Source: DATLFA01 sp039934635 (GTDB taxonomy: Bacteria; Actinomycetota; Acidimicrobiia; Acidimicrobiales; WLNW01). Taken from it: 64,000 nucleotides of DNA. Position 1 is the stretch's first letter; each line of letters starts with the position of its first letter. The translations under genes and the position numbers were made by a program. Below are positions 54,717-64,000 of this stretch, in pieces. The DNA is taken from positions 1 through 64,000 of the forward strand of contig JBDTLT010000007.1 of NCBI GenBank assembly GCA_039934635.1, in the 5' to 3' direction. The notes beneath the pieces were generated by a model that was not told where the DNA came from, made no database searches, and worked only from the letters and a program-made list of their open reading frames with translations.

Positions 54717-55439
54717 TCAGCGATGGGTCGGCTCGAGGTCCAGTTGCCGGGCGAGACGCGCGAGCCGGTCGACGACTTCGTCGTCGTCATCGGTCAGCCG
54801 GATGCGGGCGAGTTGGGCTTCGGTGAACGCGCCCTTGGCGAGCGGAACGTCGCGCAGCCAGTCGACGAGCCCCTGCCAATACTCCCGGCCGTAGAGAATG
54901 ATCGGGAAGTCGGAGAGCCGACCGGTCTGTACCAGCGTGACAGCCTCGAACAACTCGTCGAGGGTGCCCATGCCGCCCGGGAGCATGACGAATCCGTACG
55001 AGTACTTCACCAAGATGACCTTGCGGGCGAAGAAGTAGTGGAATTTGATGCGGCGGTCGACGAATTGATTGGGCGGCTCGTCGCCGATGTCGATCGTGGC
55101 GCCGATCGAGATCGTGCCGCCGTCACGGGCGCCGCGGTTCGAGGCTTCCATCAGGCCGGGCCCTCCGCCGGTGATGATGTTGAAGCCCAACTCGGCGACG
55201 CGCTGCGAAAGGTGTCGTGAAGGCTCGTAGTACGGGTGGTTCTCGCCGAAGCGCGAGGCGCCGAAGAAGGTGATGCACGGCCCGATGTGATGAAGGGCGC
55301 GAAAGCCACGAACGAACTCGCGCGAGATGCGCAGCACCCGCAACAATTCTTGTGACCGCGAGTCGCGGCCCGCGAGCATTTGGAATTCGCTCGTCGCCTC
55401 GGCGGAGATTGCCTTCAGTGGTCGTGGAGGTGTCCTCAT
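54717..55439 (-). CDS. LOG family protein (nucleoside 5'-monophosphate phosphoribohydrolase-like)
   Basis: 240-residue Rossmann-type protein with the LOG motifs GGGPGLMEASNRGA and PGGMGTLDELFEA. Family members cleave cytokinin ribotides or AMP/IMP to base and ribose-5-P; many are annotated TIGR00730. The N-terminal 45 residues precede the domain. ATG at 55439 overlaps the upstream gene's stop (ATGA), so the two are coupled. Confidence 0.87.
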   Translation of the reverse strand: MRTPPRPLKAISAEATSEFQMLAGRDSRSQELLRVLRISREFVRGFRALHHIGPCITFFGASRFGENHPYYEPSRHLSQRVAELGFNIITGGGPGLMEASNRGARDGGTISIGATIDIGDEPPNQFVDRRIKFHYFFARKVILVKYSYGFVMLPGGMGTLDELFEAVTLVQTGRLSDFPIILYGREYWQGLVDWLRDVPLAKGAFTEAQLARIRLTDDDDEVVDRLARLARQLDLEPTHR

Positions 55440-55954
55440 CGTGCGGTCGTCGATGCGGGCGCGTTGGTCGTCGTCGCCGTTGCGCTGGCGTTGAAATTGA
55501 TGACGACCTTGCCGTTGCTGTTGACCACCGCCGGGTACTGACGCAAGCCGGCACCGTCGGCGCTCACTTCGGATTTGTCGCAGCGGTCGACGAAGACCTG
55601 CCGGTCGCGCTGCCACTCGAGGTAGCAGTCCCGGGCGGCCGCGGGTTTGCGCGCATCGAACGCCAGCCACCCCGTCTTGGGATCGTTGCCCAGATGCTGG
55701 ACGTAGATGTCACGGCTGCGGTTGGCGCTGACGTCGGGGAACAAGACGGGCCCCTCGTCGGCGATGCGCGTCGCCATGCGATCGGCGGTGATGTCCTGGA
55801 ACTGCTCGTCACCCAGCCGGAAATCGACCTTGTCCCCGTTGTGGCTGGTGAGCCACAACACGAACAACATGAGCATGACGGCGGTGAGGACGCCGGCGAC
55901 GCCGACGACGATGGCATTGCGTGCGGTGACACGCGGTCCGCGAGCGACTGGCAT
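55436..55954 (-). CDS. membrane-anchored protein with possible degenerate Rieske-like domain
   Basis: 172 residues: one membrane segment (AIVVGVAGVLTAVMLMLFVLWL) and an external domain. Within it, DCYLEWQRDRQVFVDRC, an S-x-DG turn and a late Pro resemble the order of a Rieske fold (CxH ... CxxCH), but the His ligands are missing, so no 2Fe-2S cluster is expected. The resemblance is by eye and weak. ATG 55954 is used; a TTG at 55993 is in frame. Coupled to the LOG gene. Confidence 0.6.
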   Translation of the reverse strand: MPVARGPRVTARNAIVVGVAGVLTAVMLMLFVLWLTSHNGDKVDFRLGDEQFQDITADRMATRIADEGPVLFPDVSANRSRDIYVQHLGNDPKTGWLAFDARKPAAARDCYLEWQRDRQVFVDRCDKSEVSADGAGLRQYPAVVNSNGKVVINFNASATATTTNAPASTTAR

Positions 55955-56128
55955 CAGCCGATCACCCAGCCCACCATCGTGCGCACCACCCAATGCGAAG
56001 CCCAGTACCTCACGTGCCTAGTATCCCCCGGGTCCTCGCCGCGCGGGCAACCGAGCCTGCGCCTCGATCGAGGCCGCAACCAAGCTCAAATTCAGACGTC
56101 ACGGGCGCGGCGCCCGGGAGGATCGCTC

Positions 56129-57277
56129 GTGGATCTGTTGGAATTTCAGGGTAAGCAGTTCTTCGCTCAGTACGGCATCCCCGTGTCATCGGGCGGCGAC
56201 GCACAGACCGTCGACGAGGCGGTCGCGATCGCCGATCGCTCCGGCTATCCGGTGGTGGTCAAAGCGCAGGTACATGTCGGCGGGCGCGGCAAGGCGGGCG
56301 GCATCAAGCTCGCGAACAACGCGGCCGAAGCGCGCGAGTTCGCCGGCAAGATCCTCGGCATGGACATCAAGGGGCACATCGTCAAGACAGTGTGGGTCGA
56401 GCACGCTTCCGACATTGCCGAGGAGTACTACGCCAGCTTCACCCTCGACCGGTCCAAGAAACAATACCTCGGCATGTTGTCGGCACAGGGCGGTGTCGAG
56501 ATCGAAGTGGTCGCCGAGAACGATCCCGATGCCATCGCGAAGATCTGGATCGATCCGGTGGACGGTCTCGACGAGAAGACGTGCCGCGCGTGGGTCAAAG
56601 CCGCCAAGCTCAACCCGCTGGCCGAGGACGGCGCAGTCGACATCTTGCAAAAGCTGTATCGCGCCTACGTCGAGGGCGACGCCGACCTCGTCGAGATCAA
56701 CCCGTTGATCCTGACGCCGCAAAATGCGGTGCACGCGCTCGATGCCAAGGTGAGCCTCGACGGCAACGCCGAGTTCCGCCATCCCGACTACGCGCAGTAC
56801 GACGCCACGCAACCTCGCGACGAGCGCGAGACGGCCGCCCATGAAAAAGGCCTGCAGTACGTCGGCCTCGAGGGCTCGGTCGGCGTCATCGCCAACGGGG
56901 CCGGTCTCGCCATGTCCACCGTCGACGTCGTCAACCAGGTCGGAGGCAAACCGGCCAACTTCCTCGACATCGGGGGTGGGGCCAATGCGGCGGTGATGGC
57001 CGGTGCACTAGAGGTCATCAACAACGATCCCAACGTGCGGTCGATCTTCATCAACATCTTCGGCGGCATCACTCGCGGCGAAGAAGTGGCCAACGGCATC
57101 ATCGAAGCGCTCAAGCGCGTCAGCATCGATTCGCCGATCGTGATCCGGCTCGACGGCACCAACGCCGACGAGGGCCGGGCCATCCTGCAGCCGCACCTGT
57201 CGGACAAGTTGACGATGGAGCCCACGATGCTCGACGCCGCGCGCACAGTCGTCGCGCTGGCCAAGGCTCGTTCCTGA
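56129..57277 (+). CDS. sucC: succinate-CoA ligase (ADP-forming) beta subunit
   Basis: 382 residues. ATP-grasp domain (VVVKAQVHVGGRGKAGGIKL, EINPLILT) and C-terminal ligase domain (FLDIGGGANAAVMAGAL, NIFGGITRGEEVANGI). TCA-cycle step succinyl-CoA to succinate with nucleotide phosphorylation. GTG 56129 follows GGGAGG by 7 bases. A small GGGCG/CGCCC hairpin (56103-56115) abuts the ribosome site, a GCCTCGATCGAGGC palindrome is at 56061-56074, and TAGTAT at 56019 is a possible -10. sucD is 23 bases downstream. Confidence 0.96.
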   Translation: MDLLEFQGKQFFAQYGIPVSSGGDAQTVDEAVAIADRSGYPVVVKAQVHVGGRGKAGGIKLANNAAEAREFAGKILGMDIKGHIVKTVWVEHASDIAEEYYASFTLDRSKKQYLGMLSAQGGVEIEVVAENDPDAIAKIWIDPVDGLDEKTCRAWVKAAKLNPLAEDGAVDILQKLYRAYVEGDADLVEINPLILTPQNAVHALDAKVSLDGNAEFRHPDYAQYDATQPRDERETAAHEKGLQYVGLEGSVGVIANGAGLAMSTVDVVNQVGGKPANFLDIGGGANAAVMAGALEVINNDPNVRSIFINIFGGITRGEEVANGIIEALKRVSIDSPIVIRLDGTNADEGRAILQPHLSDKLTMEPTMLDAARTVVALAKARS

Positions 57278-57300
57278 ACAATCGAGAGAGATTCTAGAAA

Positions 57301-58188
57301 ATGTCGATTTTCGTTGATGAAAACACCAAGGTCATCTACCAAGGCCTCACCGGTTCACAGGGCAAGTACTACGGCTTGTTGAACCGTGACTACGGCACCA
57401 AGGTCGTCGCCGGCACCAACCCCAAGAAGGCCGGTACCGATGTCGATGGCATTCCGATCTTCGCCTCGGTCGCCGATGCAGTGAAAGCCACCGGCGCGAC
57501 CGCGTCGTGTGTGTTCATTCCGGCCGCCGGCGTCAAGGGCGCGGTGATGGAAGCCGCCGAGGGCGGCGTCACGTTCATCGTCGTGATCACCGAGGGGGTG
57601 CCCGCGCACGACGAGGCGTGGTTCTACAACAAGCTCAAGCGTGACTTTCCCCACGTGCGCCTGCTCGGGCCCAACTGCCCGGGCATCATCTCGCCGGGCA
57701 AATGCAACATCGGCATCACTGCCGGGCACATCGCCAAGGCCGGTGGGCCGGTGGGCATCGTCAGCCGTTCGGGCACGCTGACGTATCAAGCGCTCTACGA
57801 ACTGAAGCAAAAAGGCATCGGCGTCACGACGTGCGTCGGTATCGGTGGCGATCCGGTTCCCGGCACATCGTTCATCGATTGCCTCGAAGCGTTCCAGGCC
57901 GACCCCGAGACCAAGGCCGTGATGATGATCGGCGAGATCGGTGGTTCCGCCGAAGAAGAAGCAGCAGAGTTCATTCGCGCCAAGATGACCAAACCGGTTG
58001 TCTCCTACGTCGCTGGTGTCACGGCACCGGCCGGCAAGAAGATGGGCCACGCCGGCGCCATCGTCTCGGGGGGCAAAGGCACTGCTCAAGCAAAGATGGA
58101 TGCGTTGCGCGCGGCAGGCGTCGAGGTCGGTCACAACCCCACCGAAGCGGGTGAGCTCATGGCCGCGCTCATTCCCACGCTTACCTGA
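57301..58188 (+). CDS. sucD: succinate-CoA ligase alpha subunit
   Basis: 295 residues. CoA-binding Rossmann domain (YQGLTGSQGKYYGLLNRDYGT) and the phosphohistidine His250 in KKMGHAGAIVSGGKGTA. GPNCPGIISPGKCNIGI is the family signature. Co-transcribed with sucC; a large stem-loop follows 9 bases after the stop. Confidence 0.97.
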   Translation: MSIFVDENTKVIYQGLTGSQGKYYGLLNRDYGTKVVAGTNPKKAGTDVDGIPIFASVADAVKATGATASCVFIPAAGVKGAVMEAAEGGVTFIVVITEGVPAHDEAWFYNKLKRDFPHVRLLGPNCPGIISPGKCNIGITAGHIAKAGGPVGIVSRSGTLTYQALYELKQKGIGVTTCVGIGGDPVPGTSFIDCLEAFQADPETKAVMMIGEIGGSAEEEAAEFIRAKMTKPVVSYVAGVTAPAGKKMGHAGAIVSGGKGTAQAKMDALRAAGVEVGHNPTEAGELMAALIPTLT

Positions 58189-58197
58189 TGCATTCTG

Positions 58198-58235
58198 TTG
58201 GCGTTCTACTGGTCTCGATACCAGTAAAACGCCAA
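58198..58235 (+). terminator. large stem-loop after sucD
   Basis: 16-base arms (TTGGCGTTCTACTGGT and ACCAGTAAAACGCCAA) complementary except one position, 6-base loop, starting 9 bases after the sucD stop. No T-tract follows, so it may be an I-shaped terminator or 3'-end stabiliser. Confidence 0.6.
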
Positions 58236-58260
58236 GAGAACGCCGGAGAGACCCCGCGAC

Positions 58261-59310
58261 GTGCGCGCCAAGCTCATCATTTTGATCACCGCCACTGTGG
58301 CGGTCATCGCATTTGGCTTCGCCGCCGACCGCAATGACAACGATCGAGTCGACACCGCCGGCGATGAATCGTCGTCGTTGGATGACTCGAGCAGTGGGCC
58401 TCCGAGTTCGGTCGATGCCGGCGCGGCATCGAGTTCGACGATCGCGGCGACGACCGCATCGTTGGTCCCCGCGACCATCGAGGGCAAGCCGACGATCTTC
58501 GTCACGAACACCGGCGCCGTGACCATCGTGCTCGCCAAGGACGGCTCGCAATACCGCGTGCGCACGCCATGCGCGAAGGAAGCGCGAGTGAGCGCGGGCA
58601 AGGTCTACGGCGCGACGACCGTCGTGATCGATCCGGGCCATGGTGGGTTCGACCCGGGCGCGTCGACGTCGTCGGGTCTCACGGAGGCCGCCCTCAACCT
58701 CGATGTCGCGAAGAAGGCCAAGGCGATCCTCGACGCGATGGGTTACACCACGGTGCTCACTCGTGAGTCCGACTACTACGTGCCGATCCAGATCCGGGCC
58801 GAGATCGCTCTGGCCGCGGCCCCCAAGCTCTTCCTCAGCATCCATCACAACGGAGGTGAGGCCGCGACTCACACGGGCCCGGGCACCGAGGTCTATCACC
58901 AGGTGCAGTCGCCGACCGCCAAGCGATTCGCCGGCCTGTTGTGGGAAGAGATCGTCAACTCGTTCACCAAGAACTACAAGGTGACGTGGTGGGGCGCGTC
59001 GGATGCCGGTGCGATCTACCGCCCGGACAAAGACGGCAAGACCGATTTCTTGGGCGTGCTGCGGCGGACGTATCCGACGATCCCCTCGGTACTCGTCGAG
59101 GCCGGATACATGACGAATCCCCAAGAGGCAACCCTGATGAATCGCACCGACTATCGGCAGAACGAAGCGCAAGCGGTGGCCAACGCGGTGAAGCGCTATC
59201 TGACGACCGCGGACCCGGGCTCGGGTTTCAAGGTGCCCAACGATCGCGGGTTCGAGACTGGCACCGGCGGCGGCGGTTTCGAGGGGTGCGTCGACCCGAA
59301 GTTCAGCTGA
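58261..59310 (+). CDS. N-acetylmuramoyl-L-alanine amidase, secreted
   Basis: 349 residues. N-terminal membrane/signal segment (RAKLIILITATVAVIAFGFA), a Ser/Asp/Ala-rich linker (about 23-75) and an Amidase_3 domain. Zinc ligands lie in DPGHGGFDPG, GLTEAALNLDVA and SIHHNGG; the catalytic Glu is in VLVEAGYMTNPQE. Cleaves the amide between MurNAc and the stem peptide. A Gly-rich tail ends the protein. GTG start, 72 bases after sucD; converges with the ABC permease gene (8-base overlap). Confidence 0.9.
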   Translation: MRAKLIILITATVAVIAFGFAADRNDNDRVDTAGDESSSLDDSSSGPPSSVDAGAASSSTIAATTASLVPATIEGKPTIFVTNTGAVTIVLAKDGSQYRVRTPCAKEARVSAGKVYGATTVVIDPGHGGFDPGASTSSGLTEAALNLDVAKKAKAILDAMGYTTVLTRESDYYVPIQIRAEIALAAAPKLFLSIHHNGGEAATHTGPGTEVYHQVQSPTAKRFAGLLWEEIVNSFTKNYKVTWWGASDAGAIYRPDKDGKTDFLGVLRRTYPTIPSVLVEAGYMTNPQEATLMNRTDYRQNEAQAVANAVKRYLTTADPGSGFKVPNDRGFETGTGGGGFEGCVDPKFS

Positions 59311-60114
59311 CGCCGGCGCGCCGTCGACGAGGCGCCCGCATCGTCGGCGCCGGATCCCAACGGAAGCGCTTGCCGGCGAGCACGGCGCCCCCCACGCCCC
59401 ACAGCGCGAGCACCAACACGTAACCCCAATCGAGCGCACCGGACTTGAGCGGGTTCAACAAGTTGGTCGTGGCCTGGATCGCGTGCCACACGGGGAAGAC
59501 CTTCGCGACCTTTGTCAGCACGCTGTCGTTGCTGATCGGCCCGAACGTGCCCGAGATGAACACGAGTGGGAACAACACCACGTTGATGATCGCCGGTGCC
59601 GCTTCTTCGTTGGGAACGAAGGTGGAGATCAGCGCACCCAGCGAGGTGAAGCAGAACGAGATAACCAGCAAAAGCAGGGCGAATTTTGGCAGGCGCGAGG
59701 CGAAATCGGGGAACGTGAAGTCGTAGGCGACGATCCCGATCAGCATCGTCACCACGGTGAGCACGATGGTGACGACGAGCGCGTTGCCGACGACGCCGCC
59801 CAGGTACATCGCCGGCGTGAGTGGTGTACCCCGCTTGCGCTTGAGGATGCCCTGCGTCCGGCGAATCGACAACGTGAACGCCAGCGCGGTGTAGCAGGCA
59901 GAGATGATGCCGAACACGACGATGGCCGGCACGTAGTACTGGGTAAATTTGACGCGGGCCGCGTCTTTGCCGACGACATCGTCACTGTTGATGGCCGAGA
60001 AGATGACCAGGAAGATGATCGGGAACACGAACGTGAAGACGGCCGCCGCGGGATTGCGCCAGAACATCTTCTGCTCCCACTCGATTTGGCGCGCGAGCAA
60101 TCGGATTCGCTTCA

Positions 60115-60115
<1 letters not shown>
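59303..60115 (-). CDS. ABC-2 type transporter permease
   Basis: 270 residues with six hydrophobic segments in the ABC-2 pattern (AAAVFTFVFPIIFLVIFSAI, YYVPAIVVFGIISACYTALAF, VVGNALVVTIVLTVVTMLIG, FALLLLVISFCFTSLGALIS, IINVVLFPLVFISGTFGPIS, VLVLALWGVGGAVLAG) and the ILKRKRGTPL motif between TM2 and TM3. Partner of the ATPase immediately upstream (1-base overlap). Exports an unknown substrate, perhaps a drug or lipid. Confidence 0.9.
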
Positions 60116-61020
<905 letters not shown>

Positions 61021-61028
61021 GGCCGCCA

Positions 61029-61034
61029 ACGCTA
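61029..61034 (-). promoter_or_regulatory. -10 hexamer for leaderless ABC operon
   Basis: TAGCGT on the minus strand, 8 bases before GTG 61020; no ribosome site between. Confidence 0.5.
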
Positions 61035-61048
61035 TCGGGCAAAAGCAA

Positions 61049-61075
61049 AGCGGCCCGCCGCAAGGGCGGGCCGCT
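61049..61075 (-). terminator. intrinsic terminator after small membrane protein gene
   Basis: 11-bp stem AGCGGCCCGCC / GGCGGGCCGCT with a 5-base loop; on the minus strand it is followed by a T-rich run (TTTGCTTTTG). It separates the 61096-61554 gene from the ABC promoter. Confidence 0.8.
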
Positions 61076-61095
61076 ATGGAACAGTTGAAGTCGGA

Positions 61096-61554
61096 TTAGA
61101 ACGACGTCGGCGGACTGGAAGGCGCGGTGGCATCCAGCTGTTTGGCGGCAAATCCGCCATACACCATGCCGGCGGCCAGCAGGATTCCGAAGTACGAGCC
61201 GTAACCCAACGAACTCGTCTCGATGATCAACTTCAGCACGAGCAACGCCAGGGCGGCGATGGCCCCGTAGAACGTGGCGTCAGACCAGCTGATCGGGATC
61301 TCGGGAAGCTTGACGGTCGTCAGGCGACGAATGATGACGACGGCCAGCACTGCGATCGCCAGCAGTAAGGCCAGCCACCCCCAGAACGCGTTTGGCGACT
61401 GGACGGCGGTTCGCTTGACCGAGCCCGCGCTGCCCAAGAGTGGTCCGAAGTCGAAGTCGATCTTGTGCCACGGGAGAAACAACAGATCGATGATCAAGAC
61501 CAGAGCACATCCCCCGAGGATCCAGTCTGGCGTGCGCATCTTGCTTAGGTCCAC
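61096..61554 (-). CDS. small four-helix membrane protein, uncharacterised
   Basis: 152 residues, about four membrane segments (WILGGCALVLIIDLLFLPW, FWGWLALLLAIAVLAVVIIR, ATFYGAIAALALLVLKLII, YFGILLAAGMVYGGFAAK) and a short Pro/Ser tail. Not recognised. GTG 61554 has GGGAGG 5 bases upstream and gives a start VDLSKMRTPDWIL; longer starts at up to 61617 are unsupported. Stands alone, ended by a terminator. Confidence 0.75.
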   Translation of the reverse strand: MDLSKMRTPDWILGGCALVLIIDLLFLPWHKIDFDFGPLLGSAGSVKRTAVQSPNAFWGWLALLLAIAVLAVVIIRRLTTVKLPEIPISWSDATFYGAIAALALLVLKLIIETSSLGYGSYFGILLAAGMVYGGFAAKQLDATAPSSPPTSF

Positions 61555-61753
61555 AAGTACCTCCCGCGGGTAGAAGCCCGACGTCGATTTCGGGAGAGCA
61601 GAACGAACTGCCCCCATGTGTGTTCGATCACACGGGCGGTCAACCTAGTCGATCCCCCAGCCAGGAAGGTGTTTCAGTTGAATGACGGCCACCCGGCCCT
61701 CGGAGGGCGTCGGAGGCGAGACCTTCGTGCTCGGTTCCCGGAGGGTCCTGCGG

Positions 61754-61759
61754 TAGCGT
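61754..61759 (+). promoter_or_regulatory. -10 hexamer for leaderless purN operon
   Basis: TAGCGT, 6 bases before GTG 61766, no Shine-Dalgarno between. The 148-base region upstream holds no gene. Confidence 0.5.
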
Positions 61760-61765
61760 CTCGTC

Positions 61766-62329
61766 GTGCGGCTTGGAGTACTCGCGTCGGGAAGCGGCAC
61801 CATCCTCGAGGCCATCCTCGCGGACGGGTTGCCCGTGGTGGTGGTGGTCGTCGACCGACCCTGCCGCGCCACCGAGATCGCGGCCGACGCGGGGGTTACG
61901 GCGCTCGTCATCGAGCGTGACTCGTTTGGCGCAAATTTCGATCGCGGCAGCTACAGCGAAAAGGTGGTGGCGGCGTTGCACGAGCACGGCGTCGAGCTCG
62001 CGGTCATGGCCGGCTTCGGCACGATTTTCGCCCAGCCCTTCTTCGATGCGTTCGAGGGGCGCGTGATCAACACGCATCCCGCACTGCTGCCGTCGTTCAA
62101 GGGCTGGCACGCGGTGCGCGATGCCCTTTCCTACGGCGTCAAGGTCACCGGCTGTACCGTGCATGTCGCCACGCTCGAGGTCGACCACGGCCCGATCCTG
62201 GCGCAGCGCGCCGTCGACGTGTTGCCCGGCGATACCGAGGCGACCTTGCACGAGCGCATCAAAGAAGTCGAGCGTTCGCTGTATGTCCAAACCATCCGTC
62301 AGATAGTCGAGAGAGGATCTGTCCTGTGA
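61766..62329 (+). CDS. purN: phosphoribosylglycinamide formyltransferase
   Basis: 187-residue enzyme transferring formyl from 10-formyl-THF to GAR in purine synthesis. Phosphate loop GVLASGSGTILEAIL, catalytic Asn102 and His104 (VINTHPALLPSFKG) and Asp140 (VDHGPIL). Overlaps purH by 4 bases. The folate cofactor route continues with folD downstream. Confidence 0.95.
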   Translation: MRLGVLASGSGTILEAILADGLPVVVVVVDRPCRATEIAADAGVTALVIERDSFGANFDRGSYSEKVVAALHEHGVELAVMAGFGTIFAQPFFDAFEGRVINTHPALLPSFKGWHAVRDALSYGVKVTGCTVHVATLEVDHGPILAQRAVDVLPGDTEATLHERIKEVERSLYVQTIRQIVERGSVL

Positions 62330-63849
62330 GTGCCCCGCGTGCCCTGTTGTCGGTATTCGACAAGAACGGCATCACCGAATTGGCCAAGGGCTTGCACGCT
62401 CTCGGCTGGGAAATCGTTTCGAGTGGGGGTACGGCCAAGGCCATCGCGGCCGAGGCCGTCCCCGTCGTCGACGTCTCCGACGTCACCGGCTACCCGATCA
62501 TGCTCGGCCACCGTGTCGTCACGCTGCATCCAAAGATCCACGGCGGCATCTTGGCCGACCTCGACGATGCGACCCACCGCGCCGACCTCGAGGCGCACGA
62601 GATCGAACCGTTCGCGTTGGTGGTCGTCAACGTCTACCCCTTTACGGCGCAACCCGGTATCGAGATGATCGACATCGGCGGGCCCACGATGATCCGCGCC
62701 GCGGCGAAGAACCACGCGCACGTCGGTGTCGTCGTCGACCCCGCCGACTACTCGACGGTGCTCGAAGAGTTGCGCGCGAACGCGGCGCTGAGCGTGGACA
62801 CTCGGCGCTCGCTGGCCCGCAAGGCGTTCGCGTTGACCGCGTCCTACGACGCCGCGATCGTGTCGTGGTTCGACCAGTCCGACCGTGAAGCGGCGGTCGG
62901 CGAAGATCCGCTGCCGTCGTCGTTGCACCTTGCGGCAGATCGCGTGCAAGACCTTCGCTATGGCGAGAACCCCCATCAGGTCGGCGCCCGCTACCGCTTT
63001 CGCGGCGAGAGCAGTTGGTGGGACACCGCCATCCAACATGGTGGTAAAGAACTCTCCTATCTCAACCTCTATGACACCGAAGCCGCATGGCGACTCGTGC
63101 ACGCGCTCGGTCTCGACCCCGCAGTGGCCATCATCAAACACGCCAACCCATGCGGCGCCGCGGTGCATGCCGACATCACCACCGCGTACGAGCTTGCCCA
63201 CGAGTGCGATACCGTCTCTGCGTTCGGAGGCATCGTCGCGATCAACCGCATCGTGCCCAAGTCGCTCGCCGAAAAGCTGGCGCCCGTGTTCACCGAAGTG
63301 ATCGTGGCTCCCGGCTACGAACCCGATGCGCTGACGGTGCTGACAGCCAAGAAGAACCTGCGCGTGCTCACTGCAAACGCGCCGACTCCCGCGGTACTCG
63401 ACATCCGCTCGATCGACGGCGGCTTGTTGGTGCAGACCGTCGACCGGGTCACCACCGACCGTCAATCGTGGAAGGTCGTCACCGATCGCGCGCCCGACGA
63501 CGGCGAATGGCTCGACCTGTTGCTCGCCTGGCGGGTCGCGGCGCGCGTGCTGTCCAACTGCATCGTGATGGTCAAAGACGGTCAGGCGGTGGGCATCGGT
63601 GCGGGTCAGCAAAACCGCCGAGATGCGGGCCGCATCGCGGCCGAGAAGTCGGCCGGCCGGGCGCGCGGCGGCGCCTGCGCGAGCGACGCATTCTTTCCGT
63701 TCCGAGATGGCCTCGACGCCGCCGCCGAAGCCGGTTGCACAGCAGTGATCCAACCGGGCGGTTCGGTGCGCGATCAAGAAGTGATCGACGCGGCCAACGA
63801 ATACGGCATGGCGATGGTGTTCACCAGCGAACGCCACTTCCGGCACTGA
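62326..63849 (+). CDS. purH: bifunctional AICAR formyltransferase / IMP cyclohydrolase
   Basis: 507 residues catalysing the last two steps to IMP. N-terminal cyclohydrolase (MGS-like) domain: LSVFDKNGITELAKGL, SSGGTAKAI, HPKIHGGIL. C-terminal transformylase with catalytic Lys271-His272 in IIKHANPCGAA, and GAGQQNRRDAGRIAAEK, ASDAFFPFRD. GTG start overlaps purN. Uses 10-formyl-THF, made by FolD next door. Confidence 0.97.
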   Translation: MSAPRALLSVFDKNGITELAKGLHALGWEIVSSGGTAKAIAAEAVPVVDVSDVTGYPIMLGHRVVTLHPKIHGGILADLDDATHRADLEAHEIEPFALVVVNVYPFTAQPGIEMIDIGGPTMIRAAAKNHAHVGVVVDPADYSTVLEELRANAALSVDTRRSLARKAFALTASYDAAIVSWFDQSDREAAVGEDPLPSSLHLAADRVQDLRYGENPHQVGARYRFRGESSWWDTAIQHGGKELSYLNLYDTEAAWRLVHALGLDPAVAIIKHANPCGAAVHADITTAYELAHECDTVSAFGGIVAINRIVPKSLAEKLAPVFTEVIVAPGYEPDALTVLTAKKNLRVLTANAPTPAVLDIRSIDGGLLVQTVDRVTTDRQSWKVVTDRAPDDGEWLDLLLAWRVAARVLSNCIVMVKDGQAVGIGAGQQNRRDAGRIAAEKSAGRARGGACASDAFFPFRDGLDAAAEAGCTAVIQPGGSVRDQEVIDAANEYGMAMVFTSERHFRH

Positions 63850-63857
63850 GGCGCTTC

Positions 63858-64000
63858 GTGACTGCACAATTGCTCGCGGGTGCCCCTGTCGCCGAAGCCG
63901 TACTCGACGAGGTGCGCGCGAGTGTCGCGCAACTCGCGACGCGCGGCATTACACCTGGGCTCGGCACCATCCTCGTCGGCGACGACAGCGCGAGCGCCGG
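63858..64000 (+). CDS. folD: FolD bifunctional methylene-THF dehydrogenase/cyclohydrolase, 5' end only
   Basis: First 47 codons, truncated by the window end. TAQLLAGAPVAEAVLDEVRA and GITPGLGTILVGDDSASAG match the FolD N-terminus; the latter is the substrate-site motif GLGxILVGDDxAS. GTG at 63858, 8 bases after purH. Interconverts methylene-, methenyl- and formyl-THF, feeding PurN and PurH. Too short for the catalytic Lys to be visible. Confidence 0.9.
   Translation, partial: MTAQLLAGAPVAEAVLDEVRASVAQLATRGITPGLGTILVGDDSASA

Overview
The window is high-GC DNA (about 64% GC by eye) with dense, mostly co-directional genes and many GTG starts. Gene order and content point to an actinobacterium, most likely of the Acidimicrobiia (Ilumatobacter/Microthrix-like). 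The main clues are the glmM-glmS-acpS-nnr-alr-tsaE-tsaB-rimI-tsaD-groES-groEL-guaB3-guaA string, a DUF4328/DUF2510 membrane protein, a sunset-type domain on a ribosomal protein, probable leaderless genes and CIRCE-controlled groESL. The class assignment is inference from gene content only.

Layout. 1-7730: 3' part of rpoC, then rpsL-rpsG-fusA-tuf-rpsJ, ending in a terminator. 7796-8947: an AI-2E family transporter on the minus strand that splits rpsJ from the rest of the S10 operon. 9168-25856: rplC through rpsI, holding the S10, spc and alpha operons with secY, adk, infA, rpoA, truA, rplM and rpsI; map is absent from its usual place between adk and infA. 25876-38056: cell-wall precursor and tRNA t6A genes (glmM, a giant glmS-like gene, acpS, nnr, alr, a P1 peptidase, an opposing SDR, tsaE, tsaB, rimI, tsaD). 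38057-48187: accessory genes around groES-groEL (DUF4328 protein, nitroreductase, EthD protein, Cys-rich protein, NUDIX, ECF sigma with membrane partner, SodC, metallopeptidase, small unknown). 48315-64000: guaB3-guaA, MDMPI-fold protein, PcrA helicase, zinc-ribbon and LOG proteins, sucC-sucD, an amidase, an ABC exporter, purN-purH and the start of folD.

Most of the window is the core transcription and translation machinery. It is driven by promoters of the form TTGnnn-17/18-TAnnnT that can be read directly ahead of rpsL, rplC, infA, rplM and groES. A second class of genes has a TAnnnT hexamer 6-9 bases before the start codon and so looks leaderless.

The least ordinary items are: a 1153-residue GlmS homologue with a 140-residue insert in the glutaminase domain and a 310-residue C-terminal extension; L22 fused to a His-rich tract and a sunset-type domain; RpoC lacking all four cysteines of its second zinc site; infA apparently starting at CTG; a pseudoknot-capable leader ahead of rplC; and a repeated intergenic element, GGCCCGAGCGGCC. 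I saw no CRISPR array, prophage, transposase, rRNA or tRNA gene.
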